Origin: Parabacteroides gordonii MS-1 = DSM 23371
Lineage (GTDB): Bacteria > Bacteroidota > Bacteroidia > Bacteroidales > Tannerellaceae
Length of the DNA: 64,000 nucleotides
NCBI RefSeq assembly: GCF_000969825.1
Contig: NZ_KQ033919.1
Span: 3,298,749-3,362,748, forward strand
Direction: 5' to 3'
Shown here: positions 9,542 to 17,863 of the stretch, in pieces
Layout of the letters: the number at the start of each line of letters is the position of its first letter
Position numbering within the stretch: position 1 is the stretch's first letter
Position numbers and translations under genes: made by a program
Notes under the pieces: model-generated
Seen by the model: the letters and a program-made list of their open reading frames with translations, nothing else
Database searches by the model: none
Told to the model about the DNA's origin: nothing

Positions 9542-10899
9542 TCGGGGAGTTTAATGTCGTATTTTTCAAGGCGACGGTATAAAGTCTGCCTGCTCAGTCC
9601 TAATGCCGTAGCGATTTTGGAATGATTGCAACCATATAACTCGACCGCTTTTTGTATCATGTTCTTTTCCACCATATCTAGGGAGAGGATCGCATTCCCG
9701 CCTGTCGGTTGACCGGCAGGAACCTCGATATATTGCTTTTTGAAATCGACATCCGTAATGATTTCCTTACCGGAGATCAGGATTGTACGCTCCACCAGAT
9801 TCTTCAGTTCGCGGATATTGCCGTGAAACGGCAGTTTCTTCAGAAAACCGAGTGCCTCTTGTGATATTTTAACCGGAGCCAGATTGTTTTGCTCCGCCTG
9901 CTTACGGGCAAAATAGTCGACCAGTAAGGGTATATCCTCTGTCCGTTCGCGCAAGGCCGGCATCTGTATGGTAATCAAGTTGATGCGATAGAATAAGTCT
10001 TCCCGGAATACACCTTGCGCTACCATTTCCGGAAGGTTCTTGTTTGTCGCACAGATGATGCGCGTATCCACCTGCCTGGGTTTGCTTTCTCCCAGCGGCT
10101 CGAATGTCTGATCCTGCAAAACCCTGAGTAACTTTACCTGGCAAACCAGATCCAGCTCCCCGATCTCATCCAGGAAGATCGTACCTTTATCCGCCAGTTC
10201 AAAACGTCCGATCCGGTCGTGGCGGGCATCGGTGAAGGCCCCCTGCTTATGTCCGAACATTTCACTTTCGAACAATGATTGCGAAATACCTCCCAGATTG
10301 ACCTTGACAAACGGTTTGCCCTGCCGGTTACTGCTTTCGTGGATCGCTTCGGCAATCAGTTCCTTGCCTGTGCCGCTTTCTCCCGTGATCAGGACAGGGG
10401 CATTTGTACGGCTGATGCGTGTGATCGTGTTAAGAACCTGTTGCAGAAGGATGGATTTTCCGATGATCTTATCAAAACTATCCGCCCTTTCCGTCTTTTC
10501 AGGTCTTTGTTCCAGCCCTTTTTCTTCGCTCTCCTGCAGTTGTATGGCTGTTTGTATTGTTTTCAGCAAAGCCAAGTTGTTCCAGGGCTTGGTGATAAAG
10601 TCGAAAGCCCCGGCTCGTATACCCTGAACGGCAAGATTGATGGAACCCCATGCCGTGATCAGGATAACCGGGACGGCCGGACAGAATATCCGTACCTTGG
10701 CAAGCAATTCCAAACCTTCTTCCCCGGTAGTCGTATTGCTATAATTCATATCCATCAGGATCAGCTGCGGACAGGTGTGGCGCACGAAGTCGATGGCCTC
10801 CTGCTGGTTCGCAGCCGTTGCTACCTCATACCCGGCACGTTTCAATACCAGTGTAAGCGAAGTCCGTACCGTTACGTCATCATCACAGATAAGTATCAT
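9538..10899 (-). CDS. NtrC-type sigma54-dependent response regulator
   Basis: 453 residues. Receiver domain 1-120 with phospho-acceptor Asp in QLILMDMNYS; AAA+ domain about 145-380 with Walker A GESGTGKE, Walker B GTIFLDEIGEL and R fingers in FREDLFYRIN; C-terminal Fis-type helix-turn-helix (NHSKIATALGLSRQTLYRRL). The sigma54-contact loop reads GAFTDA, where the canonical form is GAFTGA; the first Thr is kept. The gene lies 33 bp below the second permease and overlaps the kinase gene, inside the operon whose promoter at 14188-14203 looks sigma54-dependent. Positive autoregulation is the likely outcome. Confidence 0.94.
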   Translation of the reverse strand: MILICDDDVTVRTSLTLVLKRAGYEVATAANQQEAIDFVRHTCPQLILMDMNYSNTTTGEEGLELLAKVRIFCPAVPVILITAWGSINLAVQGIRAGAFDFITKPWNNLALLKTIQTAIQLQESEEKGLEQRPEKTERADSFDKIIGKSILLQQVLNTITRISRTNAPVLITGESGTGKELIAEAIHESSNRQGKPFVKVNLGGISQSLFESEMFGHKQGAFTDARHDRIGRFELADKGTIFLDEIGELDLVCQVKLLRVLQDQTFEPLGESKPRQVDTRIICATNKNLPEMVAQGVFREDLFYRINLITIQMPALRERTEDIPLLVDYFARKQAEQNNLAPVKISQEALGFLKKLPFHGNIRELKNLVERTILISGKEIITDVDFKKQYIEVPAGQPTGGNAILSLDMVEKNMIQKAVELYGCNHSKIATALGLSRQTLYRRLEKYDIKLPE

Positions 10900-10932
10900 A
10901 GCTATTAGTATTATTTACCAAAGTTACTAAAT

Positions 10933-12207
10933 TTATTCGTCCCGTAAAGCCTCTGCCGGTGGAATCTTCGCAGCTTGCCGGGCAGGATACCATACGGCTA
11001 TCAGTGATACGGTGGCCAGCAGACCGAAAGTCAACAGGTAATTGATAAACTCCTGTTCTACCCCGATTCCTGCGTCCATCCTGTTGGAGATTGGGATATC
11101 CAGCAACTCCAGTAGTTCTGTTTGTCCGATATTAAGGCATATATTTACGCCTACCACACTGGCAATGAATAATATTAGCAATGTCTCACCGAAAATCATC
11201 CGTTTCACTCCTTGTCTGGTTGCTCCCAGGGCTAGCCTGAGACCTACCTCGCTCCGGCGTGCCTGCGTACGATACCAGAATGTCCCGATAATCCCCAGGA
11301 ATATATTCAGGATCAGGAATGTTGTAATAGCATATATTCCGTTCAACTCGTTTGTGGGCCAGTTTATTGTTTTGGCACTTTCGGGAGTCGAGAAAATGGA
11401 AGCCATAAAATAAGGGCCTAGCATCAGTTGTTCCCTCATTTCCCGGGTAAACCGTTCGGCGAAATCTTTGTCCGCTTCCGGACTTATACGTATATATATC
11501 TGTATATCCGACAGGTTGTACTCTTCTTTTTTCAGAGGTTGTATCATATTGCTGAAAAAAGATTCGAAATAACTGTCCTTCATCTTGTCGGTAGTCCCGA
11601 TCACCGTATAAACGGTTTTGTCGATATCGGTGGAGGTCAGTTTTTTTATTTCCGATAGCTCCCGGGAATAATCATGCGATCCGAATTTTCCGTCTCGGCT
11701 GGGGCTGATTATGATCGGGTTTGTTCCCGGTATTCCCCACCGGCTGAAATCGCTTACCGTACTTTTAACTTTAAATACATCGAAGAAACCGTCTGTCACC
11801 CACCTCATGCGTAAGTTTACCATATCGGTCGTATCTTCATTAATATGAAAACTACTCATATAATTCGACCAGCCGAAAGGTGCTCCCCATTTTGAGAAAC
11901 TTACGCTTTCCACTCTCGGATAATTTTTTACCCGGCTCAGAAAAGTCATAGCCAATGCCTGTTTGTCTATTTCTTCCGTTTGTCCGTCCTCTGCCGGGTA
12001 TACCGCACTATTGGCCGGTTTCTCCTGCATATTGATCTCATAGGTATTCTCTATATCGAAACCGCTTCGTTCGAAATAGCATTTCCCCATATAGAAAAGG
12101 TAATCCACGCAAAACCATAGCACGCAGAATACAAGAACATATTCCAGGGTGATCCACGCATTCGTTTTACGTTCGTTCCAGATTATTTTGAATATGTGAC
12201 GTATCAT
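10933..12207 (-). CDS. MacB-like ABC transporter permease, second copy
   Basis: 424 residues, FtsX/MacB topology: one N-terminal helix (about 20-42), a large periplasmic domain (about 45-285), then three C-terminal helices. The cytoplasmic loop YRTQARRSEVGLRLALGATRQ (shown here in full only to 20: RRSEVGLRLALGAT) is the coupling helix that contacts the ATPase. It ends PARQAAKIPPAEALRDE, typical of this family. It follows the first permease by 2 bp. Such pairs with one ATPase move lipoproteins, peptides or toxic compounds across the periplasm; substrate unknown. Confidence 0.9.
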   Translation of the reverse strand: MIRHIFKIIWNERKTNAWITLEYVLVFCVLWFCVDYLFYMGKCYFERSGFDIENTYEINMQEKPANSAVYPAEDGQTEEIDKQALAMTFLSRVKNYPRVESVSFSKWGAPFGWSNYMSSFHINEDTTDMVNLRMRWVTDGFFDVFKVKSTVSDFSRWGIPGTNPIIISPSRDGKFGSHDYSRELSEIKKLTSTDIDKTVYTVIGTTDKMKDSYFESFFSNMIQPLKKEEYNLSDIQIYIRISPEADKDFAERFTREMREQLMLGPYFMASIFSTPESAKTINWPTNELNGIYAITTFLILNIFLGIIGTFWYRTQARRSEVGLRLALGATRQGVKRMIFGETLLILFIASVVGVNICLNIGQTELLELLDIPISNRMDAGIGVEQEFINYLLTFGLLATVSLIAVWYPARQAAKIPPAEALRDE

Positions 12208-12209
12208 AA

Positions 12210-13472
12210 TTATTTGTCATTTTGATTGAGTGAATTAATAATCTTCATCCGTGAAGCCTTGTAAGCCGGTATTCCCGCAGAAAGCAGGTTGATGACCAGG
12301 CATACGGCAAATACAGCCAGTAAAACCGGAATGGAGATCAGCGTATCGGCCGGTATCACGCTGCCGGACGGAATTCCGAGCAACCAATCCCGCATCCGGA
12401 AAATTACGATGTACGACAGGATCAGACCGATCACTCCGCCGATTAGCGAGGTAATCAGGTTTTCAAAGAGAACCTGTATCAGGATGGTATATCTTTTCGC
12501 ACCGAAAGCTTTCCGGATCCCGATTTCTTCCGTCCGCTTTTTTATGCGTGAAAGACTTAGCCCGGAGAGGTTGATAGCCGGTATCATTAACAGTATCAGT
12601 AGGATGAAAATCATTTTCCTGTTTTGTATGACGATGGACTGGGCAATTTCTTCGACATTGTTTCCCCAGATACTCTTCTGGTAGAGTTGGTTGTTCAGCG
12701 GGCCTTTAATAAAAAGAGTCCAGGGGGCATTTTCCGAATTATATTTTTTCTCCATATTCCTCACCTCTGCCGTTATAGCAGCGAAGTCGCTCGTTTTTTC
12801 GGCCAGCATGGCTACGTTAAAATACAAATCCTCTTTTTTCAGGGATGAATAAGGAGCCCATAATTCACCATGAGCCAGTCTGAATACAGGCGAAACATCT
12901 TCTACAACCCCTATGATCCGGTAAGGTTTGAAGTTGATCAGGATTGTTTGTCCGAGCACTGTCTCTCCCTTGAACACTTTTTTCCCCAGCGATTCACTTA
13001 TGACTGCTACCGATATTCCGGAAGTAAATTCTTCTTCGCTGAACGGCCTGCCTTCTATAAAGGAAAATGAAAATATTTTCCAGTAAGTAGCGTCTGTCAG
13101 TCTCTGATGTGCATTTATAATCTCGCTTGAACCTTCCCGACCGGTCAGCGTAGACGGGCGGGAAGCTAAAGATGTGAAGGCTGAAATATATAAGGGAGTC
13201 TTCAGCGGATAAAGATAATCTTTCACGATATCATACGACAGGGTACCCGATTGCCAGCTGTTTTTTGTCGTATCTTTTTTCACCTGATAATTGGTATGCA
13301 AGGTTCTTTCCCTGTTTATTTCCGGTGGTGCACTGATCCCTTTTATCTCATCGGCAACGATGATTGTCATGATCATCATGATTGCCAGTGCTGTTCCCAT
13401 AATAGCTATCATGCTGATAAACTTATTTTGTTTCAGCATCAGCAGCGCCTGTTTGAAATATATCTTGTACAT
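12210..13472 (-). CDS. MacB-like ABC transporter permease, first copy
   Basis: 420 residues with the same layout as its neighbour: N-terminal helix (about 18-40), MacB-type periplasmic domain, then helices near 285-305, 335-360 and 385-405. The coupling segment is RIKKRTEEIGIRKAFGAK; the end reads PAYKASRMKIINSLN. The periplasmic domain includes VAVISESLGKKVFKGE and PYRIIGVVEDVSP, features shared by MacB periplasmic domains. It probably pairs with the second permease as a heterodimer driven by the ATPase encoded just upstream. Confidence 0.9.
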   Translation of the reverse strand: MYKIYFKQALLMLKQNKFISMIAIMGTALAIMMIMTIIVADEIKGISAPPEINRERTLHTNYQVKKDTTKNSWQSGTLSYDIVKDYLYPLKTPLYISAFTSLASRPSTLTGREGSSEIINAHQRLTDATYWKIFSFSFIEGRPFSEEEFTSGISVAVISESLGKKVFKGETVLGQTILINFKPYRIIGVVEDVSPVFRLAHGELWAPYSSLKKEDLYFNVAMLAEKTSDFAAITAEVRNMEKKYNSENAPWTLFIKGPLNNQLYQKSIWGNNVEEIAQSIVIQNRKMIFILLILLMIPAINLSGLSLSRIKKRTEEIGIRKAFGAKRYTILIQVLFENLITSLIGGVIGLILSYIVIFRMRDWLLGIPSGSVIPADTLISIPVLLAVFAVCLVINLLSAGIPAYKASRMKIINSLNQNDK

Positions 13473-13489
13473 AATGGTTCCTTTATGAA

Positions 13490-14158
13490 TTATTCAACTC
13501 GTCTTCCGTCGAAGAAACGGACAATGCGTTGTGTTGTCTCGGCTATATGCTCATCATGGGTGACCATTACAATGGTTGTTCCTTCGTTGCTCAACTGGAA
13601 CAGAAGTTCCATGATTTCCGCCCCCATTTTACTGTCCAGGTTTCCGGTCGGCTCATCTGCCAGGATAATCTGCGGATTCCCGACGATAGCCCGCGCCAAT
13701 GCCACGCGTTGACATTGTCCACCCGATAGCTGTGTAGGGAAATGTCTCATGCGATGTGATAGTCCTACCTTCTCCAGTACTTTTTCGGCCGCTTCCCGGC
13801 GACTTTTGCCCGTCGAATTCCGGTAGAGCAACGGAAGTTCTACATTATCCAGTACACTCAGTGAATTGATCAGGTGAAAGCTCTGGAAAACGAACCCCAG
13901 CATCTTATTCCTGAATTCAGCCATTTCACTGTCTTTCATCCGTGTGGTTTCCGCTTCATTGATCAGGATCTTTCCTTTTTCGGGTAAATCCAATAATCCC
14001 ATTAAATTAAGCAGGGTACTCTTTCCGCATCCGGATGGCCCCATGATAGAAAGAAATTCACCTTTTCTGACGGTGAGGTTCACATTTTCAAGCGCAGTGG
14101 TTTCTACTTCTGTAGTACGGTATACTTTTGTTATACCTTCCAGTTTAATTATTTCCAT
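13490..14158 (-). CDS. ABC transporter ATPase, LolD/MacB subgroup
   Basis: 222 residues. Walker A GPSGCGKST (about 38-46), Q-loop FVFQSFHLI, signature LSGGQCQRVALARAI, Walker B IILADEPTGNLDS, and switch His in MVTHDEHIA. First gene of the exporter-regulator operon; the permease follows after 17 bp. A strong purine SD (GGAGGA) lies 6 bp before the ATG, which is unusual for this phylum, and a sigma54-type promoter sits about 30 bp further up. Confidence 0.93.
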   Translation of the reverse strand: MEIIKLEGITKVYRTTEVETTALENVNLTVRKGEFLSIMGPSGCGKSTLLNLMGLLDLPEKGKILINEAETTRMKDSEMAEFRNKMLGFVFQSFHLINSLSVLDNVELPLLYRNSTGKSRREAAEKVLEKVGLSHRMRHFPTQLSGGQCQRVALARAIVGNPQIILADEPTGNLDSKMGAEIMELLFQLSNEGTTIVMVTHDEHIAETTQRIVRFFDGRRVE

Positions 14159-14187
14159 ATTATCCTCCGTTTATCTGGCAATATATA

Positions 14188-14203
14188 AACAACGTATGTG
14201 CCA
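14188..14203 (-). promoter_or_regulatory. Sigma54 (-24/-12) promoter of the exporter operon
   Basis: On the minus strand TGGCAC-N5-TTGTT, against the consensus TGGCAC-N5-TTGCW: only the C of the -12 GC is replaced. The predicted start is near 14176, giving a leader of about 18 nt with a GGAGGA ribosome site. The operon encodes a sigma54 activator, so promoter and activator fit. Confidence 0.75.
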
Positions 14204-14247
14204 AAGTCCTATTGTGTTGAATATGAGGAGTGCGCTTATAGAAGGGG

Positions 14248-14263
14248 TGTCCGAATACGGACA
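14248..14263. promoter_or_regulatory. Dyad TGTCCG-AATA-CGGACA, candidate enhancer site
   Basis: Perfect 6-bp inverted repeat 45 bp above the -24 element. A related TGTCCACAA occurs at 14268-14276 and again at 14446-14454. Candidate upstream activating sites for the NtrC-type regulator encoded in the operon; inference from position and symmetry. Confidence 0.5.
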
Positions 14264-14296
14264 AATCTGTCCACAATATTATACTCAAAAAGAAAA

Positions 14297-14341
14297 CCCG
14301 CACTCTCCGCTTGTAATAAACAAACAATCAGGGAGTGCGGG
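14297..14341. other. Hairpin CCCGCACTC/GAGTGCGGG with long loop
   Basis: 9-bp perfect stem (14297-14305 / 14333-14341) and a 27-nt loop. There is no T-run on either strand, so it is not a clear terminator. It lies between the sigma54 promoter region and the first fimbrial gene. Confidence 0.5.
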
Positions 14342-14480
14342 CTATATTAATTATGTAACCTCACGGTTATATTAATTAAGGTTTGCTTGCGGAATTAAGG
14401 GTTCACACAAGCAGAGTATAGGGTAAAATTTCACAAATTGTATTGTGTCCACAAATGTACTGGTATAGTTATATTCTGTT

Positions 14481-14520
14481 AGGTGGTATTCGTGTCACTC
14501 ATAAGTGGTATTTGTGTCAA
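14481..14520. repeat. Two direct repeats of the fimbrial-locus motif
   Basis: AGGTGGTATTCGTGTCAC (14481-14498) and AAGTGGTATTTGTGTCAA (14503-14520), 22 bp apart, which is two helical turns. Related copies lie at 14586-14603, 16101-16118, 16205-16222, 17548-17590, 22163-22178, 29145-29205 and 33144-33189. Confidence 0.65.
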
Positions 14521-14620
14521 CCCTTGTTGAATAAGGGTTGCGTGAATAATGAAAGGTTTGTTGACGTATGTATTGATATCATAATGGGTGGTGATCCTAT
14601 CACTTAGAATCGGGTATATG

Positions 14621-14660
14621 AAAAAAAATAGCGGACATTCAGAATTATCCGAATGTCCGC
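14621..14660 (-). terminator. Terminator of fimB-like gene copy 1
   Basis: Perfect 10-bp stem GCGGACATTC/GAATGTCCGC (14631-14640, 14651-14660) followed on the minus strand by TATTTTTTTT. Confidence 0.92.
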
Positions 14661-14689
14661 CAATATGCATATAAAAAATTGAGGGTCGA

Positions 14690-15628
14690 TTAACCAATTG
14701 TAACGTGTTGAATAACTGTACCCCAGTCTGTTACAACAATATTGCAATTATTTTTTGAAAGGTCAAAAGTGATTTCTGACAGTTCTCCTTCGTTTACAGA
14801 TACTTTCTCCGAATTTTTGACATTTTTTGAAGAAAGGATCATGATATCGTCTTTGTAAAGCTCTATAGTAACGTCAGAGGCCGGTAAAATAGCTGAGTTT
14901 TCAGCAACAACATTTCCTTTTTCGTTTAAAGTAGCAGGAATAATATATTCAATATTCTCTCCTGTCAATTCTCCGTTATGATTGAAAGAGCCTTTTGTAT
15001 TTTTTACTTTGTAATAAAAATTTCCTTCTTTTGAATCCAACACTTTAATAACGCTTTTAGTAATTAAAGAAATAGAAGAAACTTTACGTTCGATTTTTAA
15101 TGTTTCAGCACCTGATTTTGTTGAAGCGCTTTTCAATGTAGCCTGTCCGTAGAATAAATCTCCGGGTAATGCAGCGGCAACACCGTTGTTTTGTTTCAAG
15201 CTAACCTGTAAATCAGAGATAATATTGGCCTGGCTCATTGCGCTGATCTCTTCGCTGTCGGAAGAAAGACCTGCCCATGCAACAACTGTGATCTGTTTTG
15301 AACCCGGGCAACTGATTTCAACCGGTTTTGCCTGCAGTAAATAAGTTCTGTCGAGAGTCACTTGTTTGTAGAAGTCGTTATTCTGGTCGAAAACGAACAG
15401 CGTAGTCTGGTCTACATCGCCCTTAACAGTAATGTCTTTGTTATCGGAATAAGCTTTCAGGACAACAGAAAAAGAAGCATCAGCCTGAGAAGACGCATTA
15501 TCAATTACTTTTTCATCTATACCTGAATAGGAGGAATCGCTATCTGCTGAACAGCTTGCGAAAGAGATTGCTGCAACGAGTGTGCAAACAAAATACAAAC
15601 AATTTGTGAAAATTCTACCCTTTTTCAT
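14690..15628 (-). CDS. FimB/Mfa2-like fimbrial lipoprotein, tandem copy 1
   Basis: 312 residues. Lipoprotein signal peptide with lipobox ISFASCS (Cys about 26). Then a transthyretin-like N-terminal domain with TLFVFDQNNDFYKQV and KQITVVAWAG, a linker with GDLFYGQATL, and a C-terminal domain with RKVSSISLITKSV and YIIPATLNEKG, ending VVTDWGTVIQHVTIG. This is the layout of FimB/Mfa2 anchor or minor subunits that sit in the outer membrane. The gene is about 92 percent identical to copy 2 (16311-17249); differences cluster after the signal peptide and in the last 70 residues. Own promoter and terminator. Could instead be a minor shaft subunit. Confidence 0.8.
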   Translation of the reverse strand: MKKGRIFTNCLYFVCTLVAAISFASCSADSDSSYSGIDEKVIDNASSQADASFSVVLKAYSDNKDITVKGDVDQTTLFVFDQNNDFYKQVTLDRTYLLQAKPVEISCPGSKQITVVAWAGLSSDSEEISAMSQANIISDLQVSLKQNNGVAAALPGDLFYGQATLKSASTKSGAETLKIERKVSSISLITKSVIKVLDSKEGNFYYKVKNTKGSFNHNGELTGENIEYIIPATLNEKGNVVAENSAILPASDVTIELYKDDIMILSSKNVKNSEKVSVNEGELSEITFDLSKNNCNIVVTDWGTVIQHVTIG

Positions 15629-15655
15629 GACCTTAATTTTTTATATGCTTTGAAA

Positions 15656-15728
15656 TTACCCTATACTGTCCGAGAGATTCGCTAACCGGTTAAGACCCTC
15701 ATCAAAACCTTTTGTCTCTCGTTGACGT
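15656..15728 (-). promoter_or_regulatory. Structured 5' leader of copy 1 with GGGTAA motif
   Basis: The roughly 95-nt leader holds CGAGAGA and TCTCTCG arms that can pair around a loop of about 45 nt, and GTATAGGGTAA at 15666-15656. It is nearly identical in copy 2 (17277-17346). The conservation suggests control at RNA level. Confidence 0.5.
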
Positions 15729-15730
15729 TA

Positions 15731-15764
15731 CAAATATAGATACTAAAATGATATAAGTATCAAA
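15731..15764 (-). promoter_or_regulatory. Promoter of fimB-like copy 1, with internal dyad
   Basis: On the minus strand TTTG (15764-15761), 22-bp spacer, TATATTTG (15738-15731). The spacer carries a GATACT/AGTATC inverted repeat (15739-15744, 15756-15761), a likely operator. Confidence 0.65.
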
Positions 15765-16310
15765 TGTATGTGAAATAAAAGTTAAAACGATCAAAATAGT
15801 TGCTGAAAATGTCAAAACAAGAGGTGTAAGTCTCTCAAATGAGGGTAAAAGTCTCTTTTGAGGCTCCTGAAATGATACAAATACAACCTGCGGTATACGG
15901 GTTGATGTGATATAAATACATATGTTTGTGATACGAATACAAGCTAAGGCATGTCTGATATTTTGGTTTAGAAAATATTGAACCTACTTTTCTTTCAAGA
16001 GAAAAGTAACATTCAAATCTGTCAAATACTGAATCGCTTATATCCTTTCATTATATTCCCTGCATTATAAATTGATTATTAGGGTGTGTTTTTATATTGT
16101 GGTAGGTAATCCTATCACATGTGATATATTTACCCGTCATTGTATCTCTTTATCCTTGATAATCATTGTGTTGAATATATTAACATATGTATGGCTATCA
16201 AATAGGGTGGTATTCCTATCACGGAGAATCGGATATATGAAAAAAAACGGCGCACACGCGGAACTATCCGGATGTACGCCTTTATGCATATAAAAAATTG
16301 AGGGTCAAAT
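15765..16310. other. Intergenic between the two fimB-like copies
   Basis: No gene. From the left: a 34-bp block (15777-15810) conserved exactly upstream of copy 2; degenerate repeats AGGTGTAAGTCTCTCA (15822) and AGGGTAAAAGTCTCTT (15842); an AT-rich stretch; motif copies at 16101-16118 and 16205-16222; and the terminator of copy 2 (16249-16280). Confidence 0.7.
16241..16280 (-). terminator. Terminator of fimB-like gene copy 2
   Basis: Imperfect stem (GGCG..ACA..CGG against CCG..TGT..CGCC, 16249-16280) with a T-run on the minus strand. It corresponds to the copy 1 terminator but has diverged while staying foldable. Confidence 0.75.
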
Positions 16311-17249
16311 TTAATCAATAGTAACGTGCTGAATAACTGTACCCCAGTCTGTTACAACAATATTACCACTGTTTCTTGAAAGATCGAAAGTCAATTCTGA
16401 CAATTCTCCTTCGTTTACAGACACTTTCTCCAAATTTTTGACATTTTCGGAAGAAAGGATCATTTTATCGTCTTTGTAAAGCTCTACAGTAATGTTGGAG
16501 GCCGGTAAAATGGTTGTGTTTTCAGCAACAACATTTCCTTTTTCATTTAAAGTAGCAGGAATGATATATTCAATATCTTCACCTGTTAATTCTCCATTAT
16601 GATTGAAAGAGCCTTTTGTATTTTTTACTTTGTAATAAAAATTTCCTTCTTTTGAATCCAGTACTTTAATAACACTTTTGGTAATTAAAGAAATAGAGGA
16701 AACTTTACGTTCAATTTTTAATGTTTCAGCACCTGATTTTGTCGAAGCGCTTTTCAATGTAACCTGTCCGTAGAATAAATCTCCGGGTAAAGTAGCGGCA
16801 ACGCCATTGTTTTGTTTCAAGCTAACCTGTAAGTCAGAGATAATGTTTGCCTGACTCATTGCACTGATCTCTTCGTTTTCGGAAGAAAGACCTGCCCATG
16901 CAACAACTGTGATCTGTTTTGATCCCGGACAGCTGATTTCAACCGGTTTCGCTTGCAGTAAATAAGTTCTGTCAAGAGTAACTTGTTTGTAGAAGTCATT
17001 ATTCTGATCGAAAACGAACAGCGTAGTCTGGTCTACATCACCCTTAACAGTGATATCTTTATTGTCTGAATAGGCTTTCAAAACAACAGAAAAAGAAGCA
17101 TCTGTCTTTTCGGCAGCATTTTCAATCACTTTTTCGTCTATACCTGAATATGAGGAATCGCTATCAGCTGAACAGCTTGCGAAAGAAATTGCTGCAACGA
17201 GTGTGCAGACAAAATACAAACAATTTGTGAAAATTCTACCCTTTTTCAT
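16311..17249 (-). CDS. FimB/Mfa2-like fimbrial lipoprotein, tandem copy 2
   Basis: 312 residues, same length as copy 1 and about 92 percent identical. Lipobox ISFASCS; LFVFDQNNDFYKQV; VVAWAGLSSENEE; IERKVSSISL; ends VVTDWGTVIQHVTID. The duplicated unit covers gene, leader, promoter and terminator, with a 1,621-bp offset. Its -33 box has changed to TTCG, so expression may differ from copy 1. It is divergent from the hybrid regulator gene across a 614-bp space, which makes this regulator the likely controller. Probable role: outer-membrane anchor or minor pilin. Confidence 0.8.
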   Translation of the reverse strand: MKKGRIFTNCLYFVCTLVAAISFASCSADSDSSYSGIDEKVIENAAEKTDASFSVVLKAYSDNKDITVKGDVDQTTLFVFDQNNDFYKQVTLDRTYLLQAKPVEISCPGSKQITVVAWAGLSSENEEISAMSQANIISDLQVSLKQNNGVAATLPGDLFYGQVTLKSASTKSGAETLKIERKVSSISLITKSVIKVLDSKEGNFYYKVKNTKGSFNHNGELTGEDIEYIIPATLNEKGNVVAENTTILPASNITVELYKDDKMILSSENVKNLEKVSVNEGELSELTFDLSRNSGNIVVTDWGTVIQHVTID

Positions 17250-17351
17250 GACCTTAACTTTTTATATGCTTTGAAATTACCCTATACTGTCCGAGAGATT
17301 CGCTAACCGGTTAAGACCCTCATCAAAACCTTTTGTCTCTCGTTGACATTG

Positions 17352-17385
17352 CAAATATAGATACTAAAATGATATGCGTATCGAA
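17352..17385 (-). promoter_or_regulatory. Promoter of fimB-like copy 2 (weakened -33)
   Basis: TATATTTG on the minus strand (17359-17352) with TTCG at 17385-17382, where copy 1 has TTTG. The GATAC/GTATC dyad in the spacer is kept at 5 bp. Confidence 0.55.
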
Positions 17386-17863
17386 TATATGTATAATAAA
17401 AGTTAAAACGATCAAAATAGTTGCTGAAAATATCAATACAACGGGCGTAAACCTCTCAAATATGGGTAAAACTATCATTTTATCCTGAGGTATATGGATG
17501 CTGTTTTTTGCTGTCAGATAGGAGGTGTGATATAAAATTACCCATTTTTGATAGAAATACACCTGTCGATAGGTGGCGTTTCTGTCAAAAAGAAGAAGTT
17601 GGCCTGTAATTTTTGCTTGGAAAAATAACAGGTGACAATAAACGATAAATCATAAAATTGAAACCTTTATATCGAAATTTGCCTGAAGAAAATTTGATTA
17701 TCATATCTTTTTTACGAAAAAATAAAGGGTGTGGTACTCGGAAAACGAAATTTTATTGTGATATTTGTACATTATATATAGCAATTAATAGAAAGTGGAG
17801 TTGTTGAGGAGATCCGGATCGGTAGATAGAGATAATCTAAGAACTAAAATATATTTGTCAGTT
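17386..17863. other. Regulatory space between copy 2 and the hybrid regulator
   Basis: No gene. Holds the 34-bp block conserved upstream of copy 1 (17398-17431), GGGTAAAACTATCA (17463-17476), an inverted and a direct copy of the fimbrial-locus motif (AGGTGTATTTCTATCAA on the minus strand 17564-17548; AGGTGGCGTTTCTGTCAAAA 17571-17590), then AT-rich DNA. No clear promoter for the regulator; GATATTTG near 17760 is one base off consensus. Confidence 0.6.

Noticed and set aside
10279-10908. 209-codon open frame on the plus strand
   Set aside because: Shadow of the sigma54 activator gene, whose domains are unmistakable on the minus strand.
14481-17590. CRISPR array from the regularly spaced motif copies
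   Set aside because: Copies are degenerate, spacers are only 4-5 bp, and no cas genes exist in the window.
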